Origin: UBA822 sp036336795
GTDB taxonomy: Bacteria > Gemmatimonadota > Gemmatimonadetes > Longimicrobiales > Gaopeijiaceae
NCBI GenBank assembly: GCA_036336795.1
Contig: JAYZFL010000027.1
Coordinates: 1-33,839, forward strand
DNA length: 33,839 bases
Reading direction: 5' to 3'
Shown: positions 16,143 through 24,397 of the stretch, one piece after another
Numbering within the stretch: the first letter of the stretch is position 1
Layout of the letters: every line of letters starts with the position of its first letter
Made by a program: the position numbers and the translations under genes
Notes under the pieces: generated by a model
Seen by the model: only the letters and a program-made list of their open reading frames with translations
What the model was told of the DNA's origin: nothing
Databases searched by the model: none

Positions 16143-17081
16143 TCATCTGTTGCGATACACTACTTCTGCAATGACGTCTCCGACCATCATGAGCGTCTGA
16201 GCACTAGTGTTGTCCGGTGTGTCATCGGGCGTATGCCATAACTGATTATTTGGCCCGTAGTCAAAGTCGATGACGTCAATCGTAGGAATCCCAACATCGT
16301 TGAGCTGCACGTGGTCGTCTATAACTCGAACGGTTTCATCCATCGGAAAGTAACGCCGGTAGCCGAGGTCAGCTGCAATCCCCCACACTCGCTGCACCAC
16401 CTGGGGGGCACTCTCGATCGAATAAGCTTCTGCCGGAAAGCGGGGATCTACATCACCCACCATGTCGAGGAGGATGGCAAAGGCCGGAGGATCCTCTTGA
16501 GCTCTTCCCGCTACGTAGTGCCGAGCCCCCAGAAACATATCCTCAGTGTCGGGTCCGTAGTCTTCACCGTCGCTGAAGAGAAGGTCCACGCCCCCTGGTG
16601 GGGGCTGCGTATCGAACATCCGAGCCAGCTCAAGAAGTACAGCCGTGCCGGAAGCTCCGTCGTTGGCTCCGGGAACTGGTTTGTCGCGGTCGACCTCGTC
16701 TGCGCTCCGGTCCGCCCAGGGACGGGTGTCCCAATGCGTCAGAAGGAGAAGTCGTTCCCCACTATCGGGGCCGAAGCGCGCGATGACATTGGTGAGGCTC
16801 AGTTCGTGTCCCTGGGCCGTGACGTGCTCGAAGGGATCCAGAAACACCGTGTCTGCAAATTCAAGCAGGCGACTCTCCAGCCAAACCAACTGTCGAGTGT
16901 GGCCCTCCGAACCCGGGATCCTAGGGCCGAAGGCCACCTGTGTTTCAAGGTCTTTGAAGGCCCGTGTAGCATCGAACGCGGGACGATCCACACGAACCGA
17001 GACACTTCCCGCACTACCCCCGTGTCCCTCGCCACAGCCGAGGGACACTAAGATCAGATTCGTCACCCACAACCATCTCAT
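16143..17081 (-). CDS. M28-family lipoprotein peptidase, glutaminyl-cyclase-like
   Basis: 312 residues from ATG 17081. It has a lipoprotein signal with WLWVTNLILVSLGC (Cys16). The M28 zinc fold is seen in order: LLLTHWDTRPWAD (His/Asp), GANDGASGTA (bridging Asp), FSDGEDYG (catalytic Glu), DMVGDVDPRFP (Asp) and LWHTPDDTPDN (His). The HWDTRPWAD and LWHTPDDT segments match glutaminyl cyclase-type M28 members, so either an aminopeptidase or a pyroglutamate-forming cyclase is possible. I chose this start, or ATG 17084 next to it, because AGGAAGAGGTG precedes it and the signal peptide begins there. The frame is open to GTG 17168 but that adds a charged tail before the signal peptide. Likely anchored in the envelope. 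Confidence 0.9.
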   Translation of the reverse strand: MRWLWVTNLILVSLGCGEGHGGSAGSVSVRVDRPAFDATRAFKDLETQVAFGPRIPGSEGHTRQLVWLESRLLEFADTVFLDPFEHVTAQGHELSLTNVIARFGPDSGERLLLLTHWDTRPWADRSADEVDRDKPVPGANDGASGTAVLLELARMFDTQPPPGGVDLLFSDGEDYGPDTEDMFLGARHYVAGRAQEDPPAFAILLDMVGDVDPRFPAEAYSIESAPQVVQRVWGIAADLGYRRYFPMDETVRVIDDHVQLNDVGIPTIDVIDFDYGPNNQLWHTPDDTPDNTSAQTLMMVGDVIAEVVYRNR

Positions 17082-17310
17082 CATCACCTCTTCCTCATCT
17101 TGCTCACGCTCAAGAGTCTCCACATCCGGTAAACGGACAATCTCACCGAAACCACCCCACGGTGCCACTCTTGCTCAACCGCATCAGAGGGCGAGTCCCC
17201 ATCAAACTCAGGGAGGACACCTGAACTGATATCGGATTTCTTACCGAGGACATGACACGGGTACCGATGTAATCGTAAGCTCGGTGTTCTCGTGCAGTAA
17301 GCTAAACAGA

Positions 17311-17326
17311 CTCGGGGCAGACCGAG
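17311..17326 (-). terminator. Weak hairpin after sufE, possible terminator
   Basis: CTCGG-tctgcc-CCGAG on the minus strand (17326-17311), 25 bases after the sufE stop, followed by TCTGTTTAG. The stem is five G/C-rich pairs and the T-run is poor, so this is a weak candidate. Confidence 0.3.
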
Positions 17327-17350
17327 GGGCGAGATGGCGGCCGGTGACTC

Positions 17351-17770
17351 TCAACCAACGTCAGTAAGCGCCTGTGCAGAATACTCACGAATCTTTCGGT
17401 TCATCGAGTAGAAACCATTGCGACGGCTAACGGAGAGGTGCTGTCCTAGATCAAGACGCTCAAAAAGCCCCTCCACATCTGCGGCAAGGATCTCTTGGGC
17501 GGTCCTCCCCGAGTACATAAGGAGCAGAACCGCGATGAGACCTTTCACAATGTGAGCGTCACTATCAGCCTTCAAGACGACCTGGGAAGGTTGCGATCCC
17601 TCATCGGCCACGAGCCAGACCCGGCTCGCACACCCCGGGACGAGATGTTCGTCGTTCCGAAATTCTTCCGGATAAGGATCCAACTTCCGCCCCAGCTGGA
17701 TGAGATATCGGTACCGATCTTCCCAGCTGAATAATCGATTAAAGCGCTCGACGAATTCGTCCGGTGTCAC
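17351..17770 (-). CDS. sufE: SufE-family sulfur acceptor for Fe-S assembly
   Basis: 139 residues. SufE accepts persulfide sulfur from the cysteine desulfurase SufS and passes it to the SUF scaffold. Seen: WEDRYRYLIQLGRKL near the N-terminus, the active-site Cys47 in LVPGCASRVWL, the SDAHIVKGLIAVLL block (compare GDSDAxIVKGLIA in the family), and SVSRRNGFYSMNRKIRE at the end. Start is GTG 17770. It lies 59 bases downstream of nrdJ on the same strand and may share its transcript. No other suf genes are in the window. Confidence 0.95.
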   Translation of the reverse strand: MTPDEFVERFNRLFSWEDRYRYLIQLGRKLDPYPEEFRNDEHLVPGCASRVWLVADEGSQPSQVVLKADSDAHIVKGLIAVLLLMYSGRTAQEILAADVEGLFERLDLGQHLSVSRRNGFYSMNRKIREYSAQALTDVG

Positions 17771-17829
17771 GGGCCTCCGCTCTTTCTATCAGTGTCGCAG
17801 CTTGGGTCACTGAACCATTGCACATGTTC

Positions 17830-20373
17830 TTACCCACATTCGCTATACCCACAAATGTGACACTTCACGCAGCCCTCTTCAAAGGAAAGTTGCCCGGCTC
17901 CACAATCCGGACAGCTGCCTATATGCGCTCGTGACCCGAGGAAGTCGGACTGGTGACCATGGCCCTGTACAACCTGTCCCTGAGCACCGCCGGTTTCGAC
18001 CACTGCGCCAAGCGAAAGGGTTTCCTGCACACCCTCCTTTTCGGATATGTATTGCTCAATGGCTTGACCGATCGCGTCCGGTAGGGACAGCACCTTACTT
18101 GGACCGACTCCCACGGCCCGATCTGAAGAAATGCCCCTTAGTTGGTCTCGAATGGCCGAGATTGGAATCCCCGAACGCAGAGCCAGCGATATTAGGCGAC
18201 CGACCGCCTCCGCGTCAGCCGTTGCAGCTCCTCCCGCCTTGCCGAGTGTACAGAAAACCTCAAACGCCCGACCACCTTCGTCTTCGTTGATCGTCACGTA
18301 AAGATCACCGAGAGGAGAACTCATCTTGAGCGTGCGTCCTCGAAGTATGGTTGGCCGCTGCCGCTTGTGACGTGCCGCAGCCGCAGTCCGATCCTGATCT
18401 TCGTGTTCACGATAGACCTGCTCGAGCTCCAACGACCGGACGTGCAATGCCTCACGGGTATCGGCAAGCATCTGCTCAAGTTGCGTGACATCAGCGCCGG
18501 ATTCTGTGGCCTCTTCACCTGACTTCCCAGTACGTCCAGTGGAAAGCACTTGCTCAGATCTCGAGCCATCTCGGTAGACAGTAACTCCCTTGCAGTCGAG
18601 ATCATAAGCCATCTTATAGATCTTATGCACATCCTCTTGCGTGGCTTCCCGCGGAAAATTCGTCGTCTTGGAAATAGCGGAATCAGTGTGTTCTTGAAAC
18701 GCCGCCTGCATACGGACATGCCATTCGGGCGAGATATCATGGGCCGTCTTAAAGACCCCCTGAACCTCGTCCGGAACTTCAGGGAAGTGAATGTGGCCAT
18801 CTTCCGCGATCCGAGCCATCAGTTCCTGAGAATACCATCCTCCCATTTTTGCCTGAGCAACGAACATCGGGTTGACATCCGGCATCAGAGCGCCTGCCTG
18901 ATTTCTCATAAACGCTACAGCAAAAATTGGCTCAATGCCCCCCGAGCACCCAGCGAAGATCGAGATTGTACCCGTGGGTGCAACGGTCGTAATATTGCAG
19001 TTTCTAAGCCGTCGCATCGGCCGGATACGATGTCCATCCGGATAGCGTGCGCAACGCTCATCTGGTCCCCAGATGGATTCCTCCCACGCCGGAAAAGCTC
19101 CACGGGTCTCGGCAAGCCTCTCGGAAGCGCTCCTAGCTTCTTCGTTAAGAAATCCCATCACCTTACGACCCATCTCCACCCCTTCCGGGCTATCGTAAGC
19201 GATGCCTAGAGAGATAAGCATATCGGCCCATCCCATCACTCCCAGACCGATTCGGCGGATATCTTGGGCTAATTCCGTGATCGCGAGTAGTGGATACTGG
19301 TTCGCGTCGATAACGTTGTCGAGAAAATGTGTCGAGAGATGAACCGCTTGGGAAAGGGAATCCCAGTCGACGCCATCCGCAGGATCATCACCCGGCACAT
19401 AATCCTGTAAAACAAATTTAGCAAGGTTCACGCTCCCCAGGTTACAGACGTCATAGGGCAGAAGCGGTTGCTCTCCACACGGATTCGTTGCTTCATACGA
19501 ACCGAGCTTCGGCACTGGATTGAAAGCGTTAGCCCGGTCCACAAAGAAGGTCCCTGGTTCACCGGTCTTCCACGCACCGTGGACGATTAAATCGAAAACC
19601 TCGCGGGCATCCTCTTGCGTGACGACTTTTCCACTCTTGGGATCCACAAGGTCATAGCTCTCGCCCGCCTCAACCGCTTCCATGAACGTGTCGGTCAGGG
19701 CAACTGAAATATTGAAGTTCGTTACCTGGGAGGTATCGTCCTTGCAAGTAATGAACAGGCGGATGTCAGGATGATCGACCCTGAGGATCCCCATGTTCGC
19801 TCCACGCCGGGTACCGCCCTGCTTTACCACTTCGGTACTCGCATCGTAGAGAGTCATAAACGACACCGGGCCCGAGGCCACCCCCGTGGTTGACTTCACT
19901 TGCGAACCCTCAGAACGGAGACGTGAGAAAGAGAAGCCCGTTCCGCCCCCGGACTGATGCACAAGCGCCATTCCTTTGAGCGTGTCGTAGATTCCACTTT
20001 TCCCATTTGATAGTGCGTCGTCTATGGGCAACACAAAACAGGCTGAAAGCTGACCCAGTGGACGCCCCGCATTCATCAGCGCTGGAGAGTTCGGCTCAAA
20101 CTTTCCGTTAGTCATGAGGTCGTAAAACTGCCGAGCTAACTCTTCCACCGCTGCATCAGAAGCTCCGTACGTCTCGTCGACATCGGCGATAACCTTGGCC
20201 ACCCGCCAAAACATCTCCTCAGGCTCCTCCAAGGGATTTCCGTGTTCGTCTTTCTTGAGATACCTCTTCGCCAAGACCAACCGGGCATTGTCTGAAAGAA
20301 CTGCCGGTGGCAGGTCGTCGGGCACTATGCCATTGAAAATACGCTCATCCGAGGGGGAGGACTCCTTCTTCAT
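17830..20373 (-). CDS. nrdJ: Vitamin B12-dependent (class II) ribonucleotide reductase
   Basis: 847 residues from ATG 20373; reduces ribonucleotides to deoxyribonucleotides with adenosylcobalamin, needing neither oxygen nor a separate radical subunit. Seen: an N-terminal LSDNARLVLAKRYLKKDEHG, the redox Cys in LSACFVLPIDD, GGGTGFSFSRLR, GGTRRGANMGIL, the active-site NPCGEQPLLPYDVCNLGSVNL-type block, VAPTGTISIFAG, DCKGVTVYRDGSR, a TSCPD-type domain and a C-terminal cysteine-rich zinc ribbon (CPDCG...CHICGYSECG). The frame is open to 20487, but family homology supports the ATG with GGAG ten bases upstream. Two NrdR boxes lie 109-156 bases upstream. sufE follows. Confidence 0.96.
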   Translation of the reverse strand: MKKESSPSDERIFNGIVPDDLPPAVLSDNARLVLAKRYLKKDEHGNPLEEPEEMFWRVAKVIADVDETYGASDAAVEELARQFYDLMTNGKFEPNSPALMNAGRPLGQLSACFVLPIDDALSNGKSGIYDTLKGMALVHQSGGGTGFSFSRLRSEGSQVKSTTGVASGPVSFMTLYDASTEVVKQGGTRRGANMGILRVDHPDIRLFITCKDDTSQVTNFNISVALTDTFMEAVEAGESYDLVDPKSGKVVTQEDAREVFDLIVHGAWKTGEPGTFFVDRANAFNPVPKLGSYEATNPCGEQPLLPYDVCNLGSVNLAKFVLQDYVPGDDPADGVDWDSLSQAVHLSTHFLDNVIDANQYPLLAITELAQDIRRIGLGVMGWADMLISLGIAYDSPEGVEMGRKVMGFLNEEARSASERLAETRGAFPAWEESIWGPDERCARYPDGHRIRPMRRLRNCNITTVAPTGTISIFAGCSGGIEPIFAVAFMRNQAGALMPDVNPMFVAQAKMGGWYSQELMARIAEDGHIHFPEVPDEVQGVFKTAHDISPEWHVRMQAAFQEHTDSAISKTTNFPREATQEDVHKIYKMAYDLDCKGVTVYRDGSRSEQVLSTGRTGKSGEEATESGADVTQLEQMLADTREALHVRSLELEQVYREHEDQDRTAAAARHKRQRPTILRGRTLKMSSPLGDLYVTINEDEGGRAFEVFCTLGKAGGAATADAEAVGRLISLALRSGIPISAIRDQLRGISSDRAVGVGPSKVLSLPDAIGQAIEQYISEKEGVQETLSLGAVVETGGAQGQVVQGHGHQSDFLGSRAHIGSCPDCGAGQLSFEEGCVKCHICGYSECG

Positions 20374-20481
20374 GCCATTGTGGCTCCGTAGAGAAGTGTG
20401 GAAAAACAGGCCCGCCGTTTGTGGAAAAGTGACGGCAGGCCGTTTCGCACGTGAGTTCTTTTGTAGAGAAACACGCCGGAC

Positions 20482-20497
20482 CCACAAAATATTGCGG
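20482..20497. promoter_or_regulatory. NrdR box 1 upstream of nrdJ
   Basis: CCACAAAATATTGCGG matches the NrdR consensus ACACWATATATWGTGT at 12 of 16 positions by hand count. It lies exactly 32 bases (three helical turns) from a second match, the standard tandem arrangement of NrdR sites in front of ribonucleotide reductase genes. Confidence 0.75.
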
Positions 20498-20506
20498 AAG
20501 CGCCAA

Positions 20507-20533
20507 CCTATACCCCCAATATCTAGTGGTCAA
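20507..20533 (-). promoter_or_regulatory. Candidate sigma-70 promoter of nrdJ
   Basis: On the minus strand TTGACC (20533-20528) and TATAGG (20512-20507) are separated by 15 bases, a little short of the ideal 17. It is the best -35/-10 pair in the nrdJ upstream region and lies between the start codon (134 bases away) and the AT-rich inverted repeat CTTAAT-tc-ATTAAG (20573-20586). NrdR box 2 covers the spacer. Confidence 0.4.
20514..20529. promoter_or_regulatory. NrdR box 2 upstream of nrdJ
   Basis: CCCCAATATCTAGTGG matches the NrdR consensus ACACWATATATWGTGT at 12 of 16 positions by hand count. It sits between and overlaps the proposed -35 and -10 of nrdJ, as expected for ATP/dATP-responsive repression by NrdR. 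Confidence 0.75.
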
Positions 20534-20631
20534 GGGGCAGGATTGAGGTGAATCAAACAACCGTTAACGTTACTTAATTCATTAAGATGGGGAGTGACTA
20601 ATCTTACGAGACATCACAAGCCTACGTTGAA

Positions 20632-23600
20632 CTAAAAAGCCAACCCCAACCTCAAATACACAGGATCACTCGGCGTATCAGTGAACGTGAAAGCGACCCC
20701 AAGCCTAAAAAACAGTCGCGACCGGTACAGAACCGAGACCAACGTTTGGAGCTCCGCCCCGACCGCAGCCAACCGCACCTCACGTGAATTCACGAAGTTT
20801 GCCCCCGAATCAACAGGATCATTCGGACCCCACGCATTTCCCAGATCCGCAAACAGAGCACCGCTGATCCGGTCCACGTGAAGAGGGAATAGGCCGAGGC
20901 CTCGATGCACATTTAGAAGAGGAAAACGGTATTCCGCAGAAGCTGACCACGCATACCGTCCCGTGCGTTGTTCCTCGAAATAACCCCGAACAGGAAACAA
21001 CAGCGACCGCCCCCCGAATAGCTCCGCACCCGTAACATGCTCGAGGCGGCCCTGTGCACCACCAACACCGAAGTGATATCGATCCACTCCTGGCCCTGTC
21101 GCCACGCCGAATGACGCTCGTACTCCAACCACGTGGTTGGAGAAACCCGGACCCGAGAATCCTCGATATGCACTCAGCTGTCCTGTGGCCTCCCGATATG
21201 CACGGTCACGTCCGGTCACTCCCCTGAATGAGCCGGGCAAAGAGAACTCACGGCGGGCCCGAACTTGAAGGAACGCCCGAACACCAGCCTCAGGGCTAGT
21301 CGAAAAAGCAAAGCCCCGTGCCGTGCGGAAGGAGATCAACGCTGTGACCTCTCCTAGCCGATGGCTGGGTTGGAGAGGGTGAAGAGAGCTCGCCGCAAGA
21401 CCCTCGTTGAGCAAGTCGATGTCTTCCCAAACGTGAGCGGCCGAGAGAGACAGGGCCGTCCGATTCCGGAACCGTCGGCGAACCAAAGTCCCCGAAGTCC
21501 CCAACCTTCGCTCCCTCTCCGCACGGTATAGAGTCACGTCTGAATCACGTGTCTCCTCAATCGTAAAAGGTCCATCGACCTCATGCCTTTGCGAGAAAGA
21601 GAGCCCTGCGACCGGGTTACCCAGGCCCGCGTAGGTGTAGGACACCGCGCCGTCAGTACGCCCATTCGACCGAAATAGCGCTCCGAGCGTGTATGCGTGG
21701 CGCCCGACCAAATCACGCCCGCTCGTTCCGACACCTAGTGCCGGACTTAGAACCCTCCGAACTGAAGGTTCTCCTGCACCACCCAACCGAGAGACGCTTG
21801 GGCGGTAAAGCACGTCCCAGAAGTGAGGACGTAAAGTATGTAGGGATCCGTACGGGCCTGCCTCATTCCCTACACGTACGCTGAAGCGTTCGGTGGCAGC
21901 CTCACCGCCCGTCGTGAAGCCAGCCTTGACAGGGAATGGCTCGAACCACGACATCGGATCGTAACGTATGCGTTCAATGTTCCAGCCGTTAGCATGATAA
22001 CCAGAGTAGTAGATCCAACCGCCACTCGGATCAACAGACGGATAGGCGGTTCCCCCCAGTACGTTCGTGACTTGACGAATCGACCCCGGTGCACCCGTCG
22101 TAGAATCGACTGCCACAGCGTAGAGGTTCGGGATGCCACTACGGTCGGAGGACCACAGGATCCACCGTCCATCCGGTGACCAAGTGGGGGCCTGATCCAC
22201 TGCCCGATCGTAGGTCACGCGATGAAGAACGTTGCCATCAGCATTCAACACGAACAGATCGTAGAAAGCACCGGGACGCCACCGTGAAGCTGCGATCCAG
22301 CGACCGTCGGGAGACCATGACGGATAAGCCCAGTGCTCATCCGGTCTGAATGCAGTGAGCCCCTGAACCTGTTGACTACTCAAATCCACTCGGACGAGCC
22401 TGTTCGTTCCCTCTCCATCCTGCACCGCTATGACTGCCCGCCCATCGGGAGACACGGTGGGCTGATCTAACCTTGCTCCCTGGGTGATCTTCCGTCTCCG
22501 TCCCTGCTGATCGATGTGAACGAGATCCGAGCGGCTACGGTAGGAATCAGTGAATTCAAGCTCCGCTGCGATGAGCGTTCCGTCCGGAAGCCACGAAAGA
22601 TTTGCGAGGTTGTTTAACCTCCCGACTTTTCGATCATCCGTGCCATCGGGGTCAGCCAACCGCACTTGGACATCTGAGCGTCCATCAGATCGAAGGTACG
22701 CGAGGCGGCTACTGTCTTGAGATACAGAGGCAAAGAGTGCATACCGGCCCTCTCCCACAAGAAGCTCTCCCCGTGTGATCGGTGCGACAGAGGCGAGGGA
22801 GTCCATTAACACCCGGTAACGCTCTTGGAGCTGGTCCTCCCAACTCGACCAGGCCTCCGAAAAGCTCACACCAAAAGCATTCTTAGCTCCTGAGTTCGGC
22901 CGGTAGGGAATAAGCTGCCGGGAGATGGCGTCGACGAATCGACCCATGCTTTCTTCCCCATAAGTGGAGAGTAGATAGTCGAAGAAGTTTGACCCGTACG
23001 CGTACGCTCGGGTCCCTGCAGGCCAATTGGGGGAACTTGCCGACACCTGATCCAGCCCCTCGAATTCTCCCTCCAAAACCGCCGTCCGAAGCACCATGTC
23101 AAGGAAACTTCCTCGCAACCTACCCGCCCCTGTGAGGGAGGACTCGTAGTAGGTCGCCAGACCTTCAGTAATCCAAATAGGGAGATCAAAAGCAGGAAAC
23201 GTTGGCCATCCGGTCGATCCTCGTCCCATCACTTTGCGGATTACAGACCCGAGTGGTCCACTAGAATCGAGGTGGAAAACATGTGCTAGTTCGTGCAGTA
23301 TGACAACTTGCAGCCAGTCGTCAAAATGTGAGAGGACTAATCCCTCCATCGGAGGGCGCGCATAAACGGTGATTTGGTTATACGGTACTGCGGTTGCAAA
23401 GCCGTTGCTGTAATCAACGTGGTCGGTTACCAGTAGCTCGATCCGTCCGTCGGGCGGATCGACGAAAGCCTCACCGAGCAATGTGTAGGCACGCTCAGCC
23501 TGCGTGCCAGCCCTTCGCGCAAAGGATTCTAGTTCGGCGGGGAACGTTACACGGAAGTGGGCAGTCTCCAGGCTTCTCCAGGAGTCGTTAGGCGGAACCT

Positions 23601-23682
23601 GAGCAGAGGCAGAAGGCACAGGCCAGACCACCATACAAAGGGCAGTAAGCAGAATTTCCGGAGTCCGCCGCCGCTTCAACAC
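20632..23682 (-). CDS. Secreted metallopeptidase-like protein with TolB-type propeller and outer-membrane barrel
   Basis: 1016 residues. Signal peptide (cut after SASA, about 27). Residues about 35-300 form a gluzincin peptidase domain with HELAH (zinc ligands His130 and His134, catalytic Glu131) and a downstream Glu173 in WITEGLATYYES, as in peptidase MA-like families. About 300-640 carries repeated PD40/WD40-like beta-propeller blades (SPDGRWIAASRW, WSPDGRWILWSSD, SWLPDGTLI). About 690-1016 is Gly/aromatic-rich beta structure ending YLRLGLAF with a terminal Phe, like a BamA/Omp85-type surface-antigen barrel. The product is probably an outer-membrane protein holding a peptidase and a sensor-like propeller in the periplasm or outside. 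No substrate can be assigned. It stands alone, divergent from the gene at 23765. Confidence 0.85.
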   Translation of the reverse strand: MLKRRRTPEILLTALCMVVWPVPSASAQVPPNDSWRSLETAHFRVTFPAELESFARRAGTQAERAYTLLGEAFVDPPDGRIELLVTDHVDYSNGFATAVPYNQITVYARPPMEGLVLSHFDDWLQVVILHELAHVFHLDSSGPLGSVIRKVMGRGSTGWPTFPAFDLPIWITEGLATYYESSLTGAGRLRGSFLDMVLRTAVLEGEFEGLDQVSASSPNWPAGTRAYAYGSNFFDYLLSTYGEESMGRFVDAISRQLIPYRPNSGAKNAFGVSFSEAWSSWEDQLQERYRVLMDSLASVAPITRGELLVGEGRYALFASVSQDSSRLAYLRSDGRSDVQVRLADPDGTDDRKVGRLNNLANLSWLPDGTLIAAELEFTDSYRSRSDLVHIDQQGRRRKITQGARLDQPTVSPDGRAVIAVQDGEGTNRLVRVDLSSQQVQGLTAFRPDEHWAYPSWSPDGRWIAASRWRPGAFYDLFVLNADGNVLHRVTYDRAVDQAPTWSPDGRWILWSSDRSGIPNLYAVAVDSTTGAPGSIRQVTNVLGGTAYPSVDPSGGWIYYSGYHANGWNIERIRYDPMSWFEPFPVKAGFTTGGEAATERFSVRVGNEAGPYGSLHTLRPHFWDVLYRPSVSRLGGAGEPSVRRVLSPALGVGTSGRDLVGRHAYTLGALFRSNGRTDGAVSYTYAGLGNPVAGLSFSQRHEVDGPFTIEETRDSDVTLYRAERERRLGTSGTLVRRRFRNRTALSLSAAHVWEDIDLLNEGLAASSLHPLQPSHRLGEVTALISFRTARGFAFSTSPEAGVRAFLQVRARREFSLPGSFRGVTGRDRAYREATGQLSAYRGFSGPGFSNHVVGVRASFGVATGPGVDRYHFGVGGAQGRLEHVTGAELFGGRSLLFPVRGYFEEQRTGRYAWSASAEYRFPLLNVHRGLGLFPLHVDRISGALFADLGNAWGPNDPVDSGANFVNSREVRLAAVGAELQTLVSVLYRSRLFFRLGVAFTFTDTPSDPVYLRLGLAF

Positions 23683-23764
23683 GCTAGTGCCTTGTCAAAA
23701 CCATTCCTCATCCGCACCATTGGCGAGTAACCGCTACCGTCGATCATCATGAGTTCCCGCACAC

Positions 23765-24397
23765 ATGAGCAAGTCTCCCGAGAACGTCTGGTTCCAGTTG
23801 GGCTATGCGCTGGAAGTGGCGGGCCGAAGGGCTCCCTCGCAAGTAAAGGTGCGCGCGAGACATGGGAGGCTAAACCCACTGGACGCATCGACCATAGATC
23901 AGATTCTGGCAGCCGGCACCGGCGTCGTCTACGATCGGCTGCTCGCCTTGCTCTCCGGACGCAGGCCCGAGACCTCGCTGGTGGCGCGCGCTGCACTCGC
24001 TGGCGCTGGAGCCGCGGTCGCAATAAGCCTCCTCCGCTACGGGGCGAACGGATCGTCCAACAGCATATCCCCCAACAACGATTCGGTTTCGGAGCTGCTC
24101 GCTGCGGCAGGTCAGGGTATCCTCTATGGTACAGTGATCGAACCCCGGCTTCCCGGCCCCGCACTTCTGCGGGGCGCAACCTTCGGCGTAATCGATTATG
24201 TGGCATCACCTTATGGTGGTCTCGACAGGATTCTCGGGGCCTCTAGCCCTCAACGAATCTCAACACTCCTCGCCGTGCTCCTCACGACTGTGGACTCACC
24301 ATCCTGCTCACTAGTCGAGCACATTGCGTTCGGAGCAACCTTAGGGCTCCTCTATGGGGATGAGAGGGTGAGGATAGGCAAACGAGATGCCGAATAG
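23765..24397 (+). CDS. Unknown membrane-like protein
   Basis: 210 residues, not recognised. Four or so hydrophobic, Gly/Ala-rich stretches alternate with short loops: TGVVYDRLLALLSG, ARAALAGAGAAVAISLLRYG, LLAAAGQGILYGTVIEP and HIAFGATLGLLYGD. The Gly-x-x-Tyr-Gly pattern recurs in each, suggesting an internally repeated four-helix membrane protein. It is the only plus-strand gene between two minus-strand blocks. Two other long frames overlap it, but they have very Arg/Pro-rich translations and no domain. Its last 46 bases run antisense to the end of the GT39 gene. The ATG has no strong ribosome site. Confidence 0.6.
   Translation: MSKSPENVWFQLGYALEVAGRRAPSQVKVRARHGRLNPLDASTIDQILAAGTGVVYDRLLALLSGRRPETSLVARAALAGAGAAVAISLLRYGANGSSNSISPNNDSVSELLAAAGQGILYGTVIEPRLPGPALLRGATFGVIDYVASPYGGLDRILGASSPQRISTLLAVLLTTVDSPSCSLVEHIAFGATLGLLYGDERVRIGKRDAE

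Noticed and set aside
23676..24246. Long frames on both strands overlapping the unknown gene at 23765
   Set aside because: Their translations are Arg/Pro/Ser-rich with no hydrophobic or domain pattern, while the 210-residue frame has a regular membrane-protein pattern.
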